From: Sulfitobacter sp. THAF37
GTDB lineage: Bacteria > Pseudomonadota > Alphaproteobacteria > Rhodobacterales > Rhodobacteraceae
Length of the DNA stretch: 64,000 bases
NCBI RefSeq assembly: GCF_009363555.1
Contig: NZ_CP045372.1
Location: 2,305,501 to 2,369,500, forward strand
Direction of reading: 5' to 3'
This document shows positions 16,989 through 25,924 of the stretch, one piece after another. Within the stretch, counting starts at the first letter, position 1. Each line of letters opens with the position of its first letter. A program made the position numbers and the translations under genes. A model generated the notes under the pieces. That model worked only from the letters and a program-made list of their open reading frames with translations. It did not search any database and was not told the DNA's origin.

Positions 16989-18845
16989 ATGTCGTCAGAT
17001 ACCGCCAGCCCCGCCGTCAAGGGGCCAAATACACCGACCGTCCCCTTGACCGACGAGCAGCTGGCCGATCAGGCCGAGCGTCAGTCCGCCCTGCGGGTGC
17101 TGCGCAAGGTCGCGCCCTATCTCTGGCCGCGCGACATGCCTTGGGTCAAGCGACGGGTCGTGTGGGCCATGGTCGCGCTGGTGGTATCCAAGCTGGTGTC
17201 CGTGGCCACGCCGCTGTTCTACAAGGATGCGGTGGACGCGCTGGCGGGCGAGGGGACGCCGATGCTGGCCCTCGGGGCGGTTTCGCTGACGCTGGCTTAC
17301 GGCATGGCGCGCCTGATGAACGTGGGCTTCCAGCAGCTGCGCGACGCGGTGTTCGCGCGGGTCGGCCAGCGCGCCCTGCGCATGTTGGCGCTGGAAACCT
17401 TCCAGCATATCCACAAGCTGTCGATGCGCTACCATATCACCCGAAAGACAGGGGGGCTGAGCCGCATCATCGAACGCGGCGTCAAGGGTGTCGATTTCCT
17501 TTTGCGCTTTCTGCTGTTCTCCATCGGGCCGCTGATCCTTGAGCTGCTGCTGATCGCCATCGTCCTCACAGTGCTTTTCGACGTTTGGTACACGGCGGTC
17601 GTGGCGATCACCATCGCGCTCTATGTCTGGTTCACCTTTGCGGTCACTGAATGGCGGGTGAAGCTGCGCCGCCAGATGAACGACCAGGACACCGACGCCA
17701 ACCAAAAGGCCATCGACAGCCTGCTGAACTATGAGACGGTCAAGTATTTCGGTGCCGAAGCCCGCGAGGCCGAACGTTATGACACGGCCATGGCGGGCTA
17801 CGAGGAAGCGGCGATCAAGACGAATTACTCGCTCGCCTTCCTGAACTTCGGTCAGGCCCTGATCATCACCGCCGGGTTGGTCGGGGTCATGGTGATGGCC
17901 GCCATCGGCGTGCAGAACGGGTCGCTGACAGTGGGCGATTTCGTCATGGTCAACGCCTACATGATCCAGATCACCGTGCCGCTGAACTTCCTCGGCACGG
18001 TCTACCGCGAAATCCGCCAGGCGCTGGTGGACATGGGCCAGATGTTCGGCCTTCTGGAACAACCGGCCGAGATCACGGACAAGCCCGGGGCTGCGAATCT
18101 CAAGGTGACGGGCGGACGGATCACGCTGGATGACGTGCGCTTTGGCTACGATCCGGATCGGCAGATCCTCAAGGGCGTCAGCCTGGAGGCGCAGCCAGGT
18201 GAGACGGTGGCCATCGTCGGCTCGACCGGGTCGGGGAAATCCACCATCGGGCGGCTGCTGTTCCGGTTCTACGACGTGCAGGGCGGGGCGTTGCGGATAG
18301 ACGGTCAGGACATCCGCGAGGTGACGCAGGACAGTCTGCATCGCGCCATCGGCGTGGTGCCGCAGGATACGGTGCTGTTCAACGACACGATCCGCTACAA
18401 CATCGCCTACGGTCGCGAAAACGCCACGCGCGAAGAGATCGAGACCGCCGCCCGCGCCGCGCAGATCCACGACTTCATCCTGTCCCTGCCGCAGGGCTAC
18501 GAGACAGCCGTGGGCGAACGGGGGCTGAAGCTGTCGGGCGGAGAGAAACAGCGCGTCGGGATCGCGCGCACCCTGCTGAAGGACCCGCCGATCCTGCTGC
18601 TCGACGAAGCGACCAGCGCGCTCGACAGCGACACCGAGGGCGAGATTCAGGATGCCCTGCGCCGGGCCGGGCAGGGGCGTACCGTGCTGACCATCGCGCA
18701 CCGGCTGTCCACGGTGGCCGAGGCGGACCGCATCATCGTGTTGGAAAAGGGCGAGATCGTCGAACAGGGGACCCACGAGGCGCTGTTGGCGCGGCAGGGG
18801 CGTTACGCGCAGCTCTGGCAGCGGCAGCAATCGGACGAGGACTGA
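16989..18845 (+). CDS. Atm1-type ABC exporter (fused permease-ATPase)
   Basis: A 618-residue half-transporter that works as a homodimer in the inner membrane. Residues about 50-340 form the six-helix exporter domain; the nucleotide-binding domain follows, with Walker A GSTGSGKST near residue 410, signature LSGGEKQRVGIARTLL near 515 and Walker B ILLLDEATSALD. The N-terminal region (LRKVAPYLWP, FQHIHKLSMRYHITRKTGGLSR, IERGVKGVDFLLRF) matches the Atm1/ABCB7/HMT1 branch, exporters of glutathione-related or metal-thiol compounds. It is followed after 4 bp by a small conserved gene. Confidence 0.93.
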   Translation: MSSDTASPAVKGPNTPTVPLTDEQLADQAERQSALRVLRKVAPYLWPRDMPWVKRRVVWAMVALVVSKLVSVATPLFYKDAVDALAGEGTPMLALGAVSLTLAYGMARLMNVGFQQLRDAVFARVGQRALRMLALETFQHIHKLSMRYHITRKTGGLSRIIERGVKGVDFLLRFLLFSIGPLILELLLIAIVLTVLFDVWYTAVVAITIALYVWFTFAVTEWRVKLRRQMNDQDTDANQKAIDSLLNYETVKYFGAEAREAERYDTAMAGYEEAAIKTNYSLAFLNFGQALIITAGLVGVMVMAAIGVQNGSLTVGDFVMVNAYMIQITVPLNFLGTVYREIRQALVDMGQMFGLLEQPAEITDKPGAANLKVTGGRITLDDVRFGYDPDRQILKGVSLEAQPGETVAIVGSTGSGKSTIGRLLFRFYDVQGGALRIDGQDIREVTQDSLHRAIGVVPQDTVLFNDTIRYNIAYGRENATREEIETAARAAQIHDFILSLPQGYETAVGERGLKLSGGEKQRVGIARTLLKDPPILLLDEATSALDSDTEGEIQDALRRAGQGRTVLTIAHRLSTVAEADRIIVLEKGEIVEQGTHEALLARQGRYAQLWQRQQSDED

Positions 18846-18849
18846 TCCG

Positions 18850-19191
18850 ATGGCGCGGAAGGATTATCCGCACACGCCGGATGGCCGCTATTTCGTGGCG
18901 AAGGCGCGGTTGTGGCGCTGCACCGATCCGTCCTTGCCCGATGCCGAACGCCGCGCCGCGGTCAAGGCGCTGATGCAGGCCCGACGGGCCGTCGGTCAGG
19001 CCGGAACGGAGGCCGAAACCGCCGAAGCCCGCACCGCCGTCGATGCCGCGAAACGCAGGCTGGGCGAACGCGGCCCGGTCTGGTGGGACGACGGTGCCCC
19101 CGACGAAGGGGGAAAGCACCCCAGGAACACCAGCTATGCGGATTGGTGGCACAGCCTGCCTGCTGCGACGCGCACCGCCGCCGAAGGCTGA
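18850..19191 (+). CDS. Conserved hypothetical protein, 113 aa
   Basis: A small soluble protein beginning MARKDYPHTPDGRYFVAKARLWRC, with an internal Ala-rich helix and a C-terminal aromatic patch (NTSYADWWHSLP). I do not know a function. It starts 4 bp after the ABC exporter stop, so it is likely translated from the same message. No signal peptide or membrane segment is visible. Confidence 0.75.
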   Translation: MARKDYPHTPDGRYFVAKARLWRCTDPSLPDAERRAAVKALMQARRAVGQAGTEAETAEARTAVDAAKRRLGERGPVWWDDGAPDEGGKHPRNTSYADWWHSLPAATRTAAEG

Positions 19192-19253
19192 GCGGTACCG
19201 CCGGGCCTTCAGCTCCCCCCGGCGCAGAGGGCTCGGACGGTCTGCCGGGCAGT

Positions 19254-19715
19254 CTATTCCGCGCTGATCGCCTTTTCCGTCAGCTGGTCCAGTGCCTCGG
19301 TCATCTTTTGCAGATACGGCCCATCCTCCGGCAACCCATGCGTCAAGGCCAGCGCCGCGGGGTCGTGGTAGGTGACATGCACCACACCTTCGGCATCGGC
19401 ATAGGCCAGCACCCGCATCGGCAGGTCCAGGCCCGCGGTCTGGCTGTCCTGCATCGCCGGCGTCCCCAGCTTGGGGTTGCCGAAGATCAGCACCTCGGTC
19501 GGGCGCAGCTCCATGTCGGCATCTGCCGCGCCCTCGGCATGATCGACGCGTGCGAAAACGGTGGCGCCTGCGTCCTCCGCCGCGGTCTGCAACCGGTCTA
19601 TCGTCGCGGGCACGGAATGCGGGCTGAGCTTGTCGATCATCTGCGCGGCGGCAGGAAAGGCGAGCCCGACAAGAAACAGGGGGGCGGCAACGAGGTGAAC
19701 GAGGGGGCGAAACAT
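19254..19715 (-). CDS. DUF302 domain protein, exported
   Basis: 153 residues with a signal peptide (LVHLVAAPLFLVGLAFPAAAQ) and a DUF302 domain: VPATIDRLQTAAEDAGATVFARVDHAEGA, LRPTEVLIFGNPKLGTPAM, and LPMRVLAYADAEGVVHVTYHDP. The fold is known but not its function. It is convergent with the ABC exporter unit and lies downstream of the RND pump on the same strand, separated by 91 bp. Confidence 0.9.
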   Translation of the reverse strand: MFRPLVHLVAAPLFLVGLAFPAAAQMIDKLSPHSVPATIDRLQTAAEDAGATVFARVDHAEGAADADMELRPTEVLIFGNPKLGTPAMQDSQTAGLDLPMRVLAYADAEGVVHVTYHDPAALALTHGLPEDGPYLQKMTEALDQLTEKAISAE

Positions 19716-19806
19716 GGGGATTCTCCTGTCTGTGAGGGCAACAGGATAGTCCGAACTTCACAAAGGGCGAGGGCGCGGCCCTCACGTCCGCTTGATCCGG
19801 CCGCTG

Positions 19807-22800
19807 TTATTCCGCCGCCGACAGCTGGGGTGTTCTGACCGGGACAGGGGCGCTGAGATCGTCCCAGATGATCTCCGTCAGCCTGGTGCGGCGCGCGTCC
19901 CGCGCCAGTGCCCAGTCCCGCGCGGCGCTGCTTGCCCGGCCCAGCGACATCCGCGCCAGCAGCCGTGCGAACCAACGCACATAGGTTGTCGCCCAGACCC
20001 GGATCGCCAGCATGGATGGCGTGACCATCAGCGTCAGCACCGTTGCGATGCCCAGACCAAAGACAACCGCCGTCGCAAGCTGTTTCCACCACAACGCGGT
20101 GGGGCTGTCGATGGTGTATCCGCCCGCGGCGAAATCGATGCTGAGACCGAACATCATCGGGGCCAGCCCCGCCATCGTGGTGATGGTGGTCAGCAGCACC
20201 GGGCGGATGCGCGCCTGGGCGGTACGGATGATCGCCTCGATCCGGGGCATGTAGCGTTCGTATTCCTGATAGGTGTCGATCAGGATGATGTTGTTGTTCA
20301 CCACGATCCCCGCCAGTGCCACGATCCCCGTGCCGGTCATGATGATGCTGAAGCTCTGGTCCATCACCAGCATCCCGATCAGCACCCCGGTCGTGGACAG
20401 CACCACCGCCAGCAGCACCAGGACCGAGTTGTAGAAGCTGTTGAACTGCGCAAGCAGGATGATGAACATCAGCCCCAGCGCGGCGGTAAAGGCGGAGGAC
20501 AGGAACGCTTCGCTTTCCGCCTGTTCTTCCTGATCGCCGGTCCATTCGGTGGTGACGCGGTCGGGCAGCGGGTCGGTTTCCAGCCACTTGGTGATCTCGG
20601 CGATGCGTTCATTGGGGTTGATCGGCACAAGGCGCAGATCCCCACTGTCGAGCGCGGCCTGCAGGTCCGTCCCCGCGCCGGCCTCGGTCCGGTCGATGAC
20701 GGCGTAGCCTGTGCCGTCCCGTGTCGTCAGCTCCGGTCTGGTGTCTGCCGGGGCGGGCCGCAGGGTCGCCATCGTGGTTCCGCTGGTGGCGTCGCCCTGC
20801 ACGACCTTCATCAGGCCGGGGGCCACGTCCGCCTTGACGTCGAGATAGCGTTTCTGGTCGATCCTGTTGATCTCGGCCAGCTTCGGCACCGGGGTCCGGG
20901 TGATGAAGTTGGACAGCGGCACCAGACCGTCGGTCGTGCGCACCTTGAGCGTATCAAGGGTGGACAGCACGCGGTCCTCTTCCGGCAGGCGCACGCGGAT
21001 CTCGATCTCTTCGTCCGAACTGTCCACGCGCATCGTGTCCAGCAGCAGGCCCCGCGTGACCAGTTGCACCATCGCGCCAACCGTCACCACGTCGGCGCCG
21101 TAGCGTCCGGCCTTTTCCACGTCCACGTCGATCTGCCAGTCGATGCCGGGCAGGGGGCGGGTGTCTTCGATCAGGGTCAGGCCCGGCGTCTGTTCATAGT
21201 GGCGGCGGACCGTCTCGGTCGCTGCGATCAGGTCGGTATAGCTGTCGGACTTCAGCCGCAGGTGCACCGGTTTGCCCGACGCGGGGCCACGGGACTGCGC
21301 CAGAATCTCGATCCGGATGCCGGGGATCTGCTCAAGCCGCTCCGTCAGGTCCTGGATGATGACGTCTCCGTCATAGGCCGGGTCCTGGCTGTGCCGGGTC
21401 ACGGTGGCCCCCAGAAACGGAATGGTGAACCACGGCTCCACGGTTTCGGGCCGGTCTTCCCACGGGATGGTTTCGAGCTGGATCTGCCCGATGCTGTCCT
21501 TGGGCGTCTGGGCACCGCCGGTGTTGCTGTCGAGCCCGCCCTCGCCCGCAAAGGCGAACGCCGTCTGTACGCCGGGGTTTTCCAGCACGATATCCTCGGC
21601 CCGCTTCATCAGCGCGTCCTTTTCCGCCAGCGACAGGTTGCCGCGTGCCAGAACATAGACGATCGCCTGCTCGGGCTCGGATTCGACGAAAAAGTCGACG
21701 CCTTTGGAATTGTTGGAGAAATAGATCAGCACCGAACCCACAAAGACGAACACCGCCCCCGCCATCACCAGCGGCATCAGCGGATTGCCCGCGATAAAGG
21801 CCATCAGATAGCCAAAGCCGTTGCGGCGATAGCCTGCATGGATGCGGTCCGGTTCGCGCCGGAACATGCGCGCGGCCAGCCAACGGCCCGCGCGCCCCAG
21901 CCGGGTCATCAGCGCAAAGAGGCTGATCAGCGCCAGCATGAAGCCCCCCAGCGCCAATGCGCCGACCGCCGCGGCCGCCACCACCAGCGCAAAGACCACG
22001 GCAAAGGTTCTGGCCACCGAAAGAACTGACAGCGCATCCATCCCGGCGAAGGCCGCCGTCATCCATTGGAACAGAAGGCCGGGGTCGTCGGCGCCGGTCG
22101 GCCCCATCAACAGGCCCGCCGGCGCGAAGAGGATTGCCGCCCCGGCGAACAACAACAGGTGCAGCACCAGCGGCAGCGCGGCGACCGCCTTCATTTGCCG
22201 CGCCATCCAGCCTTCCAGCCGCCCGGTCACACCGCCGAGCACCGGCAGATAGATCAGCGCCACCAGCAGGGAGGCCGAGAGCACGAAGATCAGCGTGACC
22301 GGCAACATGCCCATGAATTCACCCGCGATGCCGGGCCAGAACAGCATCGGCAAAAAGGCGCAGAGCGTCGTCGCCGTGGACGAGATCACCGGCCAGAACA
22401 TCCGCCTGGCCGCCTCCACATAGGCGCGCATCGGGCCTTCGCCCTCCTGCTGGCGCTTGTCGGCGTATTCCACCACCACGATGGCGCCGTCCACCAGCAT
22501 CCCCACGGCCAGGATCAGGCCGAACATCACGATGTTGGAGATCGAGATGCCCATCAGCGCGAGAAAGGCGAAACACAACAGGAATGAGGTGGGGATCGCA
22601 AAGCCCACCAGCAGGGCGGCGCGGATGCCCAGGGCGGCAAGCACCACGATCATGACCAGCGCCACGGCGGTAAAGACCGACCCCAGCAGTTGCTGCACCA
22701 TGCTGTCGACCACGCGGCTCTGGTCGTTCGAGGTGCCCACCGTCACCGCCGCGCGCAGCTCGCTGGGCCAGTCGGCGGCGCGTTCGTCAACGATTTGCTT

Positions 22801-23694
22801 TACCTGGGCCGCCGTGTCGATCAGGTTGAAGCCCTTGCGCTTGACCACCTGCAGGGCCAGCGTCTTTTCCCCGTTGAACCGCGCGGTGCCCTTGCGGTCC
22901 TCGAAGGTCAGGTTGATCTGGGCCAGGTCGCCCAGCGTGACGACGCGGTCGCCGTTTGTCTTGACCGGCAGGCTGTAGACGTCCGCCGGATCGTCGAAGG
23001 ATGACGGAATCTTGACCGAGAACGTCCCCTGGTCGGTTTCGATCTCGCCCGCCGCGATCAACTGGTTGTTGTTCTGCACCACGTTGATCAGCTCGCCCGC
23101 GGTGACGTTGTAGGCCTCCAGCCGCAGCGGGTCGATCAATACCTCCAGCATCTCGTCGCGGTCGCCGGCCAGACCGGCCTCCAGCACCGCGTCCATCGCT
23201 TCTAGGTCGTCCTGAAGGTCGCGGGCGACCCGCGCCATGGTGCGTTCCGGCACCGGGCCGGTGAGGTTGACGATGATGATGGGAAACTCGGAAAAATTGA
23301 TCTCGTTGATCGTGTAGGTTTCCGCCCCTTCGGGAAAATTCGCCTGGGCGGTGCCCATGGCGTCGCGCACGTCGGCCATGACCTTGGTCTTGTCCCAGCC
23401 GAATTCGAACTCCAGCGCGATCCCGGCGTAGTTCTCAGCCGCGGTGCCGGTCATCGTCTTCAGGCCGTCTAGATCGGCCAGTTCGGTCTCCATCGGCTTG
23501 ACCAGCAGCGTTTCGCTGTCCGCAGCCGAGATGCCGGGGAATTGCACCGACACGAAGAGGGCGGGAACTTCGATGTCGGGCTCGCCCTCCTTGGGCAGGG
23601 TGGAATAGGCATAGCCGCCGACCACGAGGCTCAGCAGGATAAAGGCCATCACCATGCGGGCCCTGCCTGCGGCCCAGTCGACGATGCCGCTCAT
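19807..23694 (-). CDS. RND efflux permease, HAE1-like, enlarged
   Basis: 1295 residues, against about 1020-1070 for AcrB-type pumps. The RND plan is clear: an N-terminal helix, a porter domain, then helices with GMLVDGAIVVVEYADKR near residue 400, where Asp402 matches the proton-relay Asp407 of AcrB and the next Asp is Gly. The second half ends with a helix block containing GTGIVALAGIVVNNNIILID. The extra length is mainly an insert of about 120 residues (about 500-620) between the two halves, with added hydrophobic stretches (LVLHLLLFAGAAILFAPAG, FAVVFALVVAAAAVGALALG). The ATG lies in the last codons of the adaptor gene, so translation is coupled. The substrate is unknown. Confidence 0.93.
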   Translation of the reverse strand: MSGIVDWAAGRARMVMAFILLSLVVGGYAYSTLPKEGEPDIEVPALFVSVQFPGISAADSETLLVKPMETELADLDGLKTMTGTAAENYAGIALEFEFGWDKTKVMADVRDAMGTAQANFPEGAETYTINEINFSEFPIIIVNLTGPVPERTMARVARDLQDDLEAMDAVLEAGLAGDRDEMLEVLIDPLRLEAYNVTAGELINVVQNNNQLIAAGEIETDQGTFSVKIPSSFDDPADVYSLPVKTNGDRVVTLGDLAQINLTFEDRKGTARFNGEKTLALQVVKRKGFNLIDTAAQVKQIVDERAADWPSELRAAVTVGTSNDQSRVVDSMVQQLLGSVFTAVALVMIVVLAALGIRAALLVGFAIPTSFLLCFAFLALMGISISNIVMFGLILAVGMLVDGAIVVVEYADKRQQEGEGPMRAYVEAARRMFWPVISSTATTLCAFLPMLFWPGIAGEFMGMLPVTLIFVLSASLLVALIYLPVLGGVTGRLEGWMARQMKAVAALPLVLHLLLFAGAAILFAPAGLLMGPTGADDPGLLFQWMTAAFAGMDALSVLSVARTFAVVFALVVAAAAVGALALGGFMLALISLFALMTRLGRAGRWLAARMFRREPDRIHAGYRRNGFGYLMAFIAGNPLMPLVMAGAVFVFVGSVLIYFSNNSKGVDFFVESEPEQAIVYVLARGNLSLAEKDALMKRAEDIVLENPGVQTAFAFAGEGGLDSNTGGAQTPKDSIGQIQLETIPWEDRPETVEPWFTIPFLGATVTRHSQDPAYDGDVIIQDLTERLEQIPGIRIEILAQSRGPASGKPVHLRLKSDSYTDLIAATETVRRHYEQTPGLTLIEDTRPLPGIDWQIDVDVEKAGRYGADVVTVGAMVQLVTRGLLLDTMRVDSSDEEIEIRVRLPEEDRVLSTLDTLKVRTTDGLVPLSNFITRTPVPKLAEINRIDQKRYLDVKADVAPGLMKVVQGDATSGTTMATLRPAPADTRPELTTRDGTGYAVIDRTEAGAGTDLQAALDSGDLRLVPINPNERIAEITKWLETDPLPDRVTTEWTGDQEEQAESEAFLSSAFTAALGLMFIILLAQFNSFYNSVLVLLAVVLSTTGVLIGMLVMDQSFSIIMTGTGIVALAGIVVNNNIILIDTYQEYERYMPRIEAIIRTAQARIRPVLLTTITTMAGLAPMMFGLSIDFAAGGYTIDSPTALWWKQLATAVVFGLGIATVLTLMVTPSMLAIRVWATTYVRWFARLLARMSLGRASSAARDWALARDARRTRLTEIIWDDLSAPVPVRTPQLSAAE

Positions 23695-24950
23695 TGCGTG
23701 ACCTCCTGGTAGGTCGGATCGACCTTGACCCCTTCGGTCACGTATTCCTGGCCGACGACGATCACATTCGCGGTATCGGGCAGCCCCGTGACCCAGACGC
23801 CGGTGGCGGCGTCGCGCATGATGCTGACCGGGACGAAGGACACCACATCCTCCGCGTCAACCGTGCGCACCCCCAGCGTGCCGTTGTCGTTCAGTGTCAT
23901 CGCGCTTTGCGGGATCATCTGCGCCTGCACCCCGGCGGATGCGATGGCGATCTCGGCGGTCTGGCCGTCCCTTATGGCCAGATCGGGGTTCGGCACCTCG
24001 ATCTCGACCCGGAAGGTGCGGGTCTGCGGATCGGCGGAGCGCGACAGGAAGATGACCTTGCCCGTCACCTGGCCGCCGCCCGCCGCCAGCCGGGCACCGG
24101 CCCGCGCGCCCAGGCTGACGCGGTTGACTTCGGTTTCCGGCACGAAGCCGACCAGCTTGATCGGGTCAAGCTGGATGATCGTGGCGCACAGGCCGCCGGG
24201 CTGCAGCAGGCTGCCCAATTCGGCGGTGTCGCTTTCCAGCAGACCATCGAAGGGCGCCGTGATGGTCAGACGCTCGATCTCCTTCTCTGCGCTTGCGACG
24301 GCGGCGGTGGCCGCTTCGATGCCCGATTGCGCCGCACTCAGCCCGGCGGTTGCCGAGGTGATCGCCGCCCGCGCCGTGGCCACCGCCGCGTCGGACGAGG
24401 CCACCCGCGTCTGCGAGGCAAAACCGTCCTCGCTGAGCCTGGAGGCGGCGTTCTGGTTGATCTCGGCTTCCTCCAGCTGTGCGCGGGCCTGTTCGACGCG
24501 CGCTTCCGCTTCGGGCACGCGGCTCTGCGCTTCGCTCAGACGGGCGCGCGCCTCTTGCAGGGCCGAACCGCGGGTGCCCGGGTCCAATTCGCACAGCGGG
24601 TCGCCCTGCGAGATTTCGGCCCCCTTGCGCAGCGGGGCAGAGGCCACCACGGCAGAGGTTTCGGCCCGGACATCGACCTGCCGAACCGCCTGGGTCTGGC
24701 CGCGCAGGACCACTGCGCTGTCGACCTCCTGCGCTTCGAATCGCCTGACGCTGACCTTGACCCGCCGGGTCCGCTGTGTTGGCTCGGCCACCTTTGCTGC
24801 GCCTTCGGCATCGGCCTGTTCGGGCTGGGGCGTCTCCGCCTGGGGCGCGTCCATGCCCAGCATCGCCATCAATTGCGGACGCGCGAGGATCGACAGGGCA
24901 AGGATCGCAGTCACCGCAACTGCAGCAAGGATCGAGAAAAAGCGCATCAT
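23691..24950 (-). CDS. RND efflux periplasmic adaptor (membrane fusion protein)
   Basis: 419 residues. It has an N-terminal anchor (FFSILAAVAVTAILALSILA), a lipoyl half-motif (VVLRGQTQAVRQVDVRAETS), a long alpha-hairpin rich in Ala/Glu/Gln (about residues 130-230), a second lipoyl half (ITAPFDGLLESDTAELGSLL) and beta-barrel segments. It links the permease to an outer membrane channel. No channel gene is present nearby, so a TolC-like protein from elsewhere is presumably shared. It is the first gene of the two-gene operon, divergent from yfgM across 216 bp. Confidence 0.93.
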   Translation of the reverse strand: MMRFFSILAAVAVTAILALSILARPQLMAMLGMDAPQAETPQPEQADAEGAAKVAEPTQRTRRVKVSVRRFEAQEVDSAVVLRGQTQAVRQVDVRAETSAVVASAPLRKGAEISQGDPLCELDPGTRGSALQEARARLSEAQSRVPEAEARVEQARAQLEEAEINQNAASRLSEDGFASQTRVASSDAAVATARAAITSATAGLSAAQSGIEAATAAVASAEKEIERLTITAPFDGLLESDTAELGSLLQPGGLCATIIQLDPIKLVGFVPETEVNRVSLGARAGARLAAGGGQVTGKVIFLSRSADPQTRTFRVEIEVPNPDLAIRDGQTAEIAIASAGVQAQMIPQSAMTLNDNGTLGVRTVDAEDVVSFVPVSIMRDAATGVWVTGLPDTANVIVVGQEYVTEGVKVDPTYQEVTQ

Positions 24951-25166
24951 GCGGCCTCTTGCTTGGGGCGGAGGGCCCCAAGCTTGGCCAACCGCGTTTT
25001 GCGCTATGTAATACTTTCAAACTGAACTGCCTAGTTTAGTTGCGCCATTTTTGCCGGAATTGTTGCCTGAATTGGCCAAAACGCTGAATTTCAGGCAGAC
25101 TGCTAGCCCTTGGCTTGGCCCTTCGTGCGGGTTAAGAGGTGAAAAACAGCGATCAGGGGCAGCCGG

Positions 25167-25874
25167 ATGAGCGACACAGACAGCTTTATCGACGAAGTCA
25201 ACGAAGAGGTGCGGCGTGACCGGCTGTACCACTTGTTGCGCCGCTATGGCTGGATCGCGGCGCTGGCCATCGTTCTGATTGTCGCGGGGGCCGCCTGGAA
25301 CGAGTACCAGAAGGCACAGTCGCGGGCCCAAGCGGAAGCTCTGGGCGATGCCATGCTGGCGGCGCTGTCCAACGACGAGATCGCCGCGCGGGCCGAGCAG
25401 CTGTCGCAGATCGACCCGCAGTCGCCGGGGGCCGCGGCGGTGCTGCGCCTGCTCACGGCCGCGGAACAGGTCGAGGCGGGCGAGACCGCCGCTGCCGCCG
25501 CGACGCTTGAAGCCCTGGCGACCGATGGCGCGGCGCCGCAGATTTACCGCCAGCTTGCGAATTTCAAGTCGCTGACCCTGCCGGACACCGACATGTCCGT
25601 CGAGGACCGCCGTCAGGCGTTCGAGGCGATGGCGCAGCCGGGCAATGCGCTGCGCCTGCTGGCGAGCGAACAGCTGGCGCTGCTGGACATTCAGCAGGGC
25701 CAGCCGGATGCGGCAATCGCCCGCTACCAGTCGATATTGCAGGACGCCGAAATCACCTCGGACTTGCAACAGCGCGCCCTACAGGTGATTGTGGCGCTGG
25801 GTGGAGAACCTGAACTGGATGTCAACGCGATCGCGGAGAATGACGGGATCGGCGCGCAGCCGGTGGGAAACTGA
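25167..25874 (+). CDS. YfgM-like membrane-anchored tetratricopeptide protein
   Basis: 235 residues with a short cytoplasmic N-terminus, one transmembrane helix (YGWIAALAIVLIVAGAAW, about residues 27-44) and a periplasmic TPR-like region (SEQLALLDIQQGQPDAAIARYQSIL). This is the YfgM arrangement; in E. coli YfgM associates with SecYEG and periplasmic chaperones. The order yfgM-bamB-der seen here also occurs in E. coli, which supports the call. Confidence 0.85.
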   Translation: MSDTDSFIDEVNEEVRRDRLYHLLRRYGWIAALAIVLIVAGAAWNEYQKAQSRAQAEALGDAMLAALSNDEIAARAEQLSQIDPQSPGAAAVLRLLTAAEQVEAGETAAAAATLEALATDGAAPQIYRQLANFKSLTLPDTDMSVEDRRQAFEAMAQPGNALRLLASEQLALLDIQQGQPDAAIARYQSILQDAEITSDLQQRALQVIVALGGEPELDVNAIAENDGIGAQPVGN

Positions 25875-25924
25875 TCAGAACCGGCAAACCGGTTTGACGT
25901 GATGGCACGAGGATGGGCAGGACC

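Noticed and set aside
19792..22029. A 745-residue rightward open frame
   Set aside because: Antisense to the RND permease, with shadow composition and no recognisable domain.
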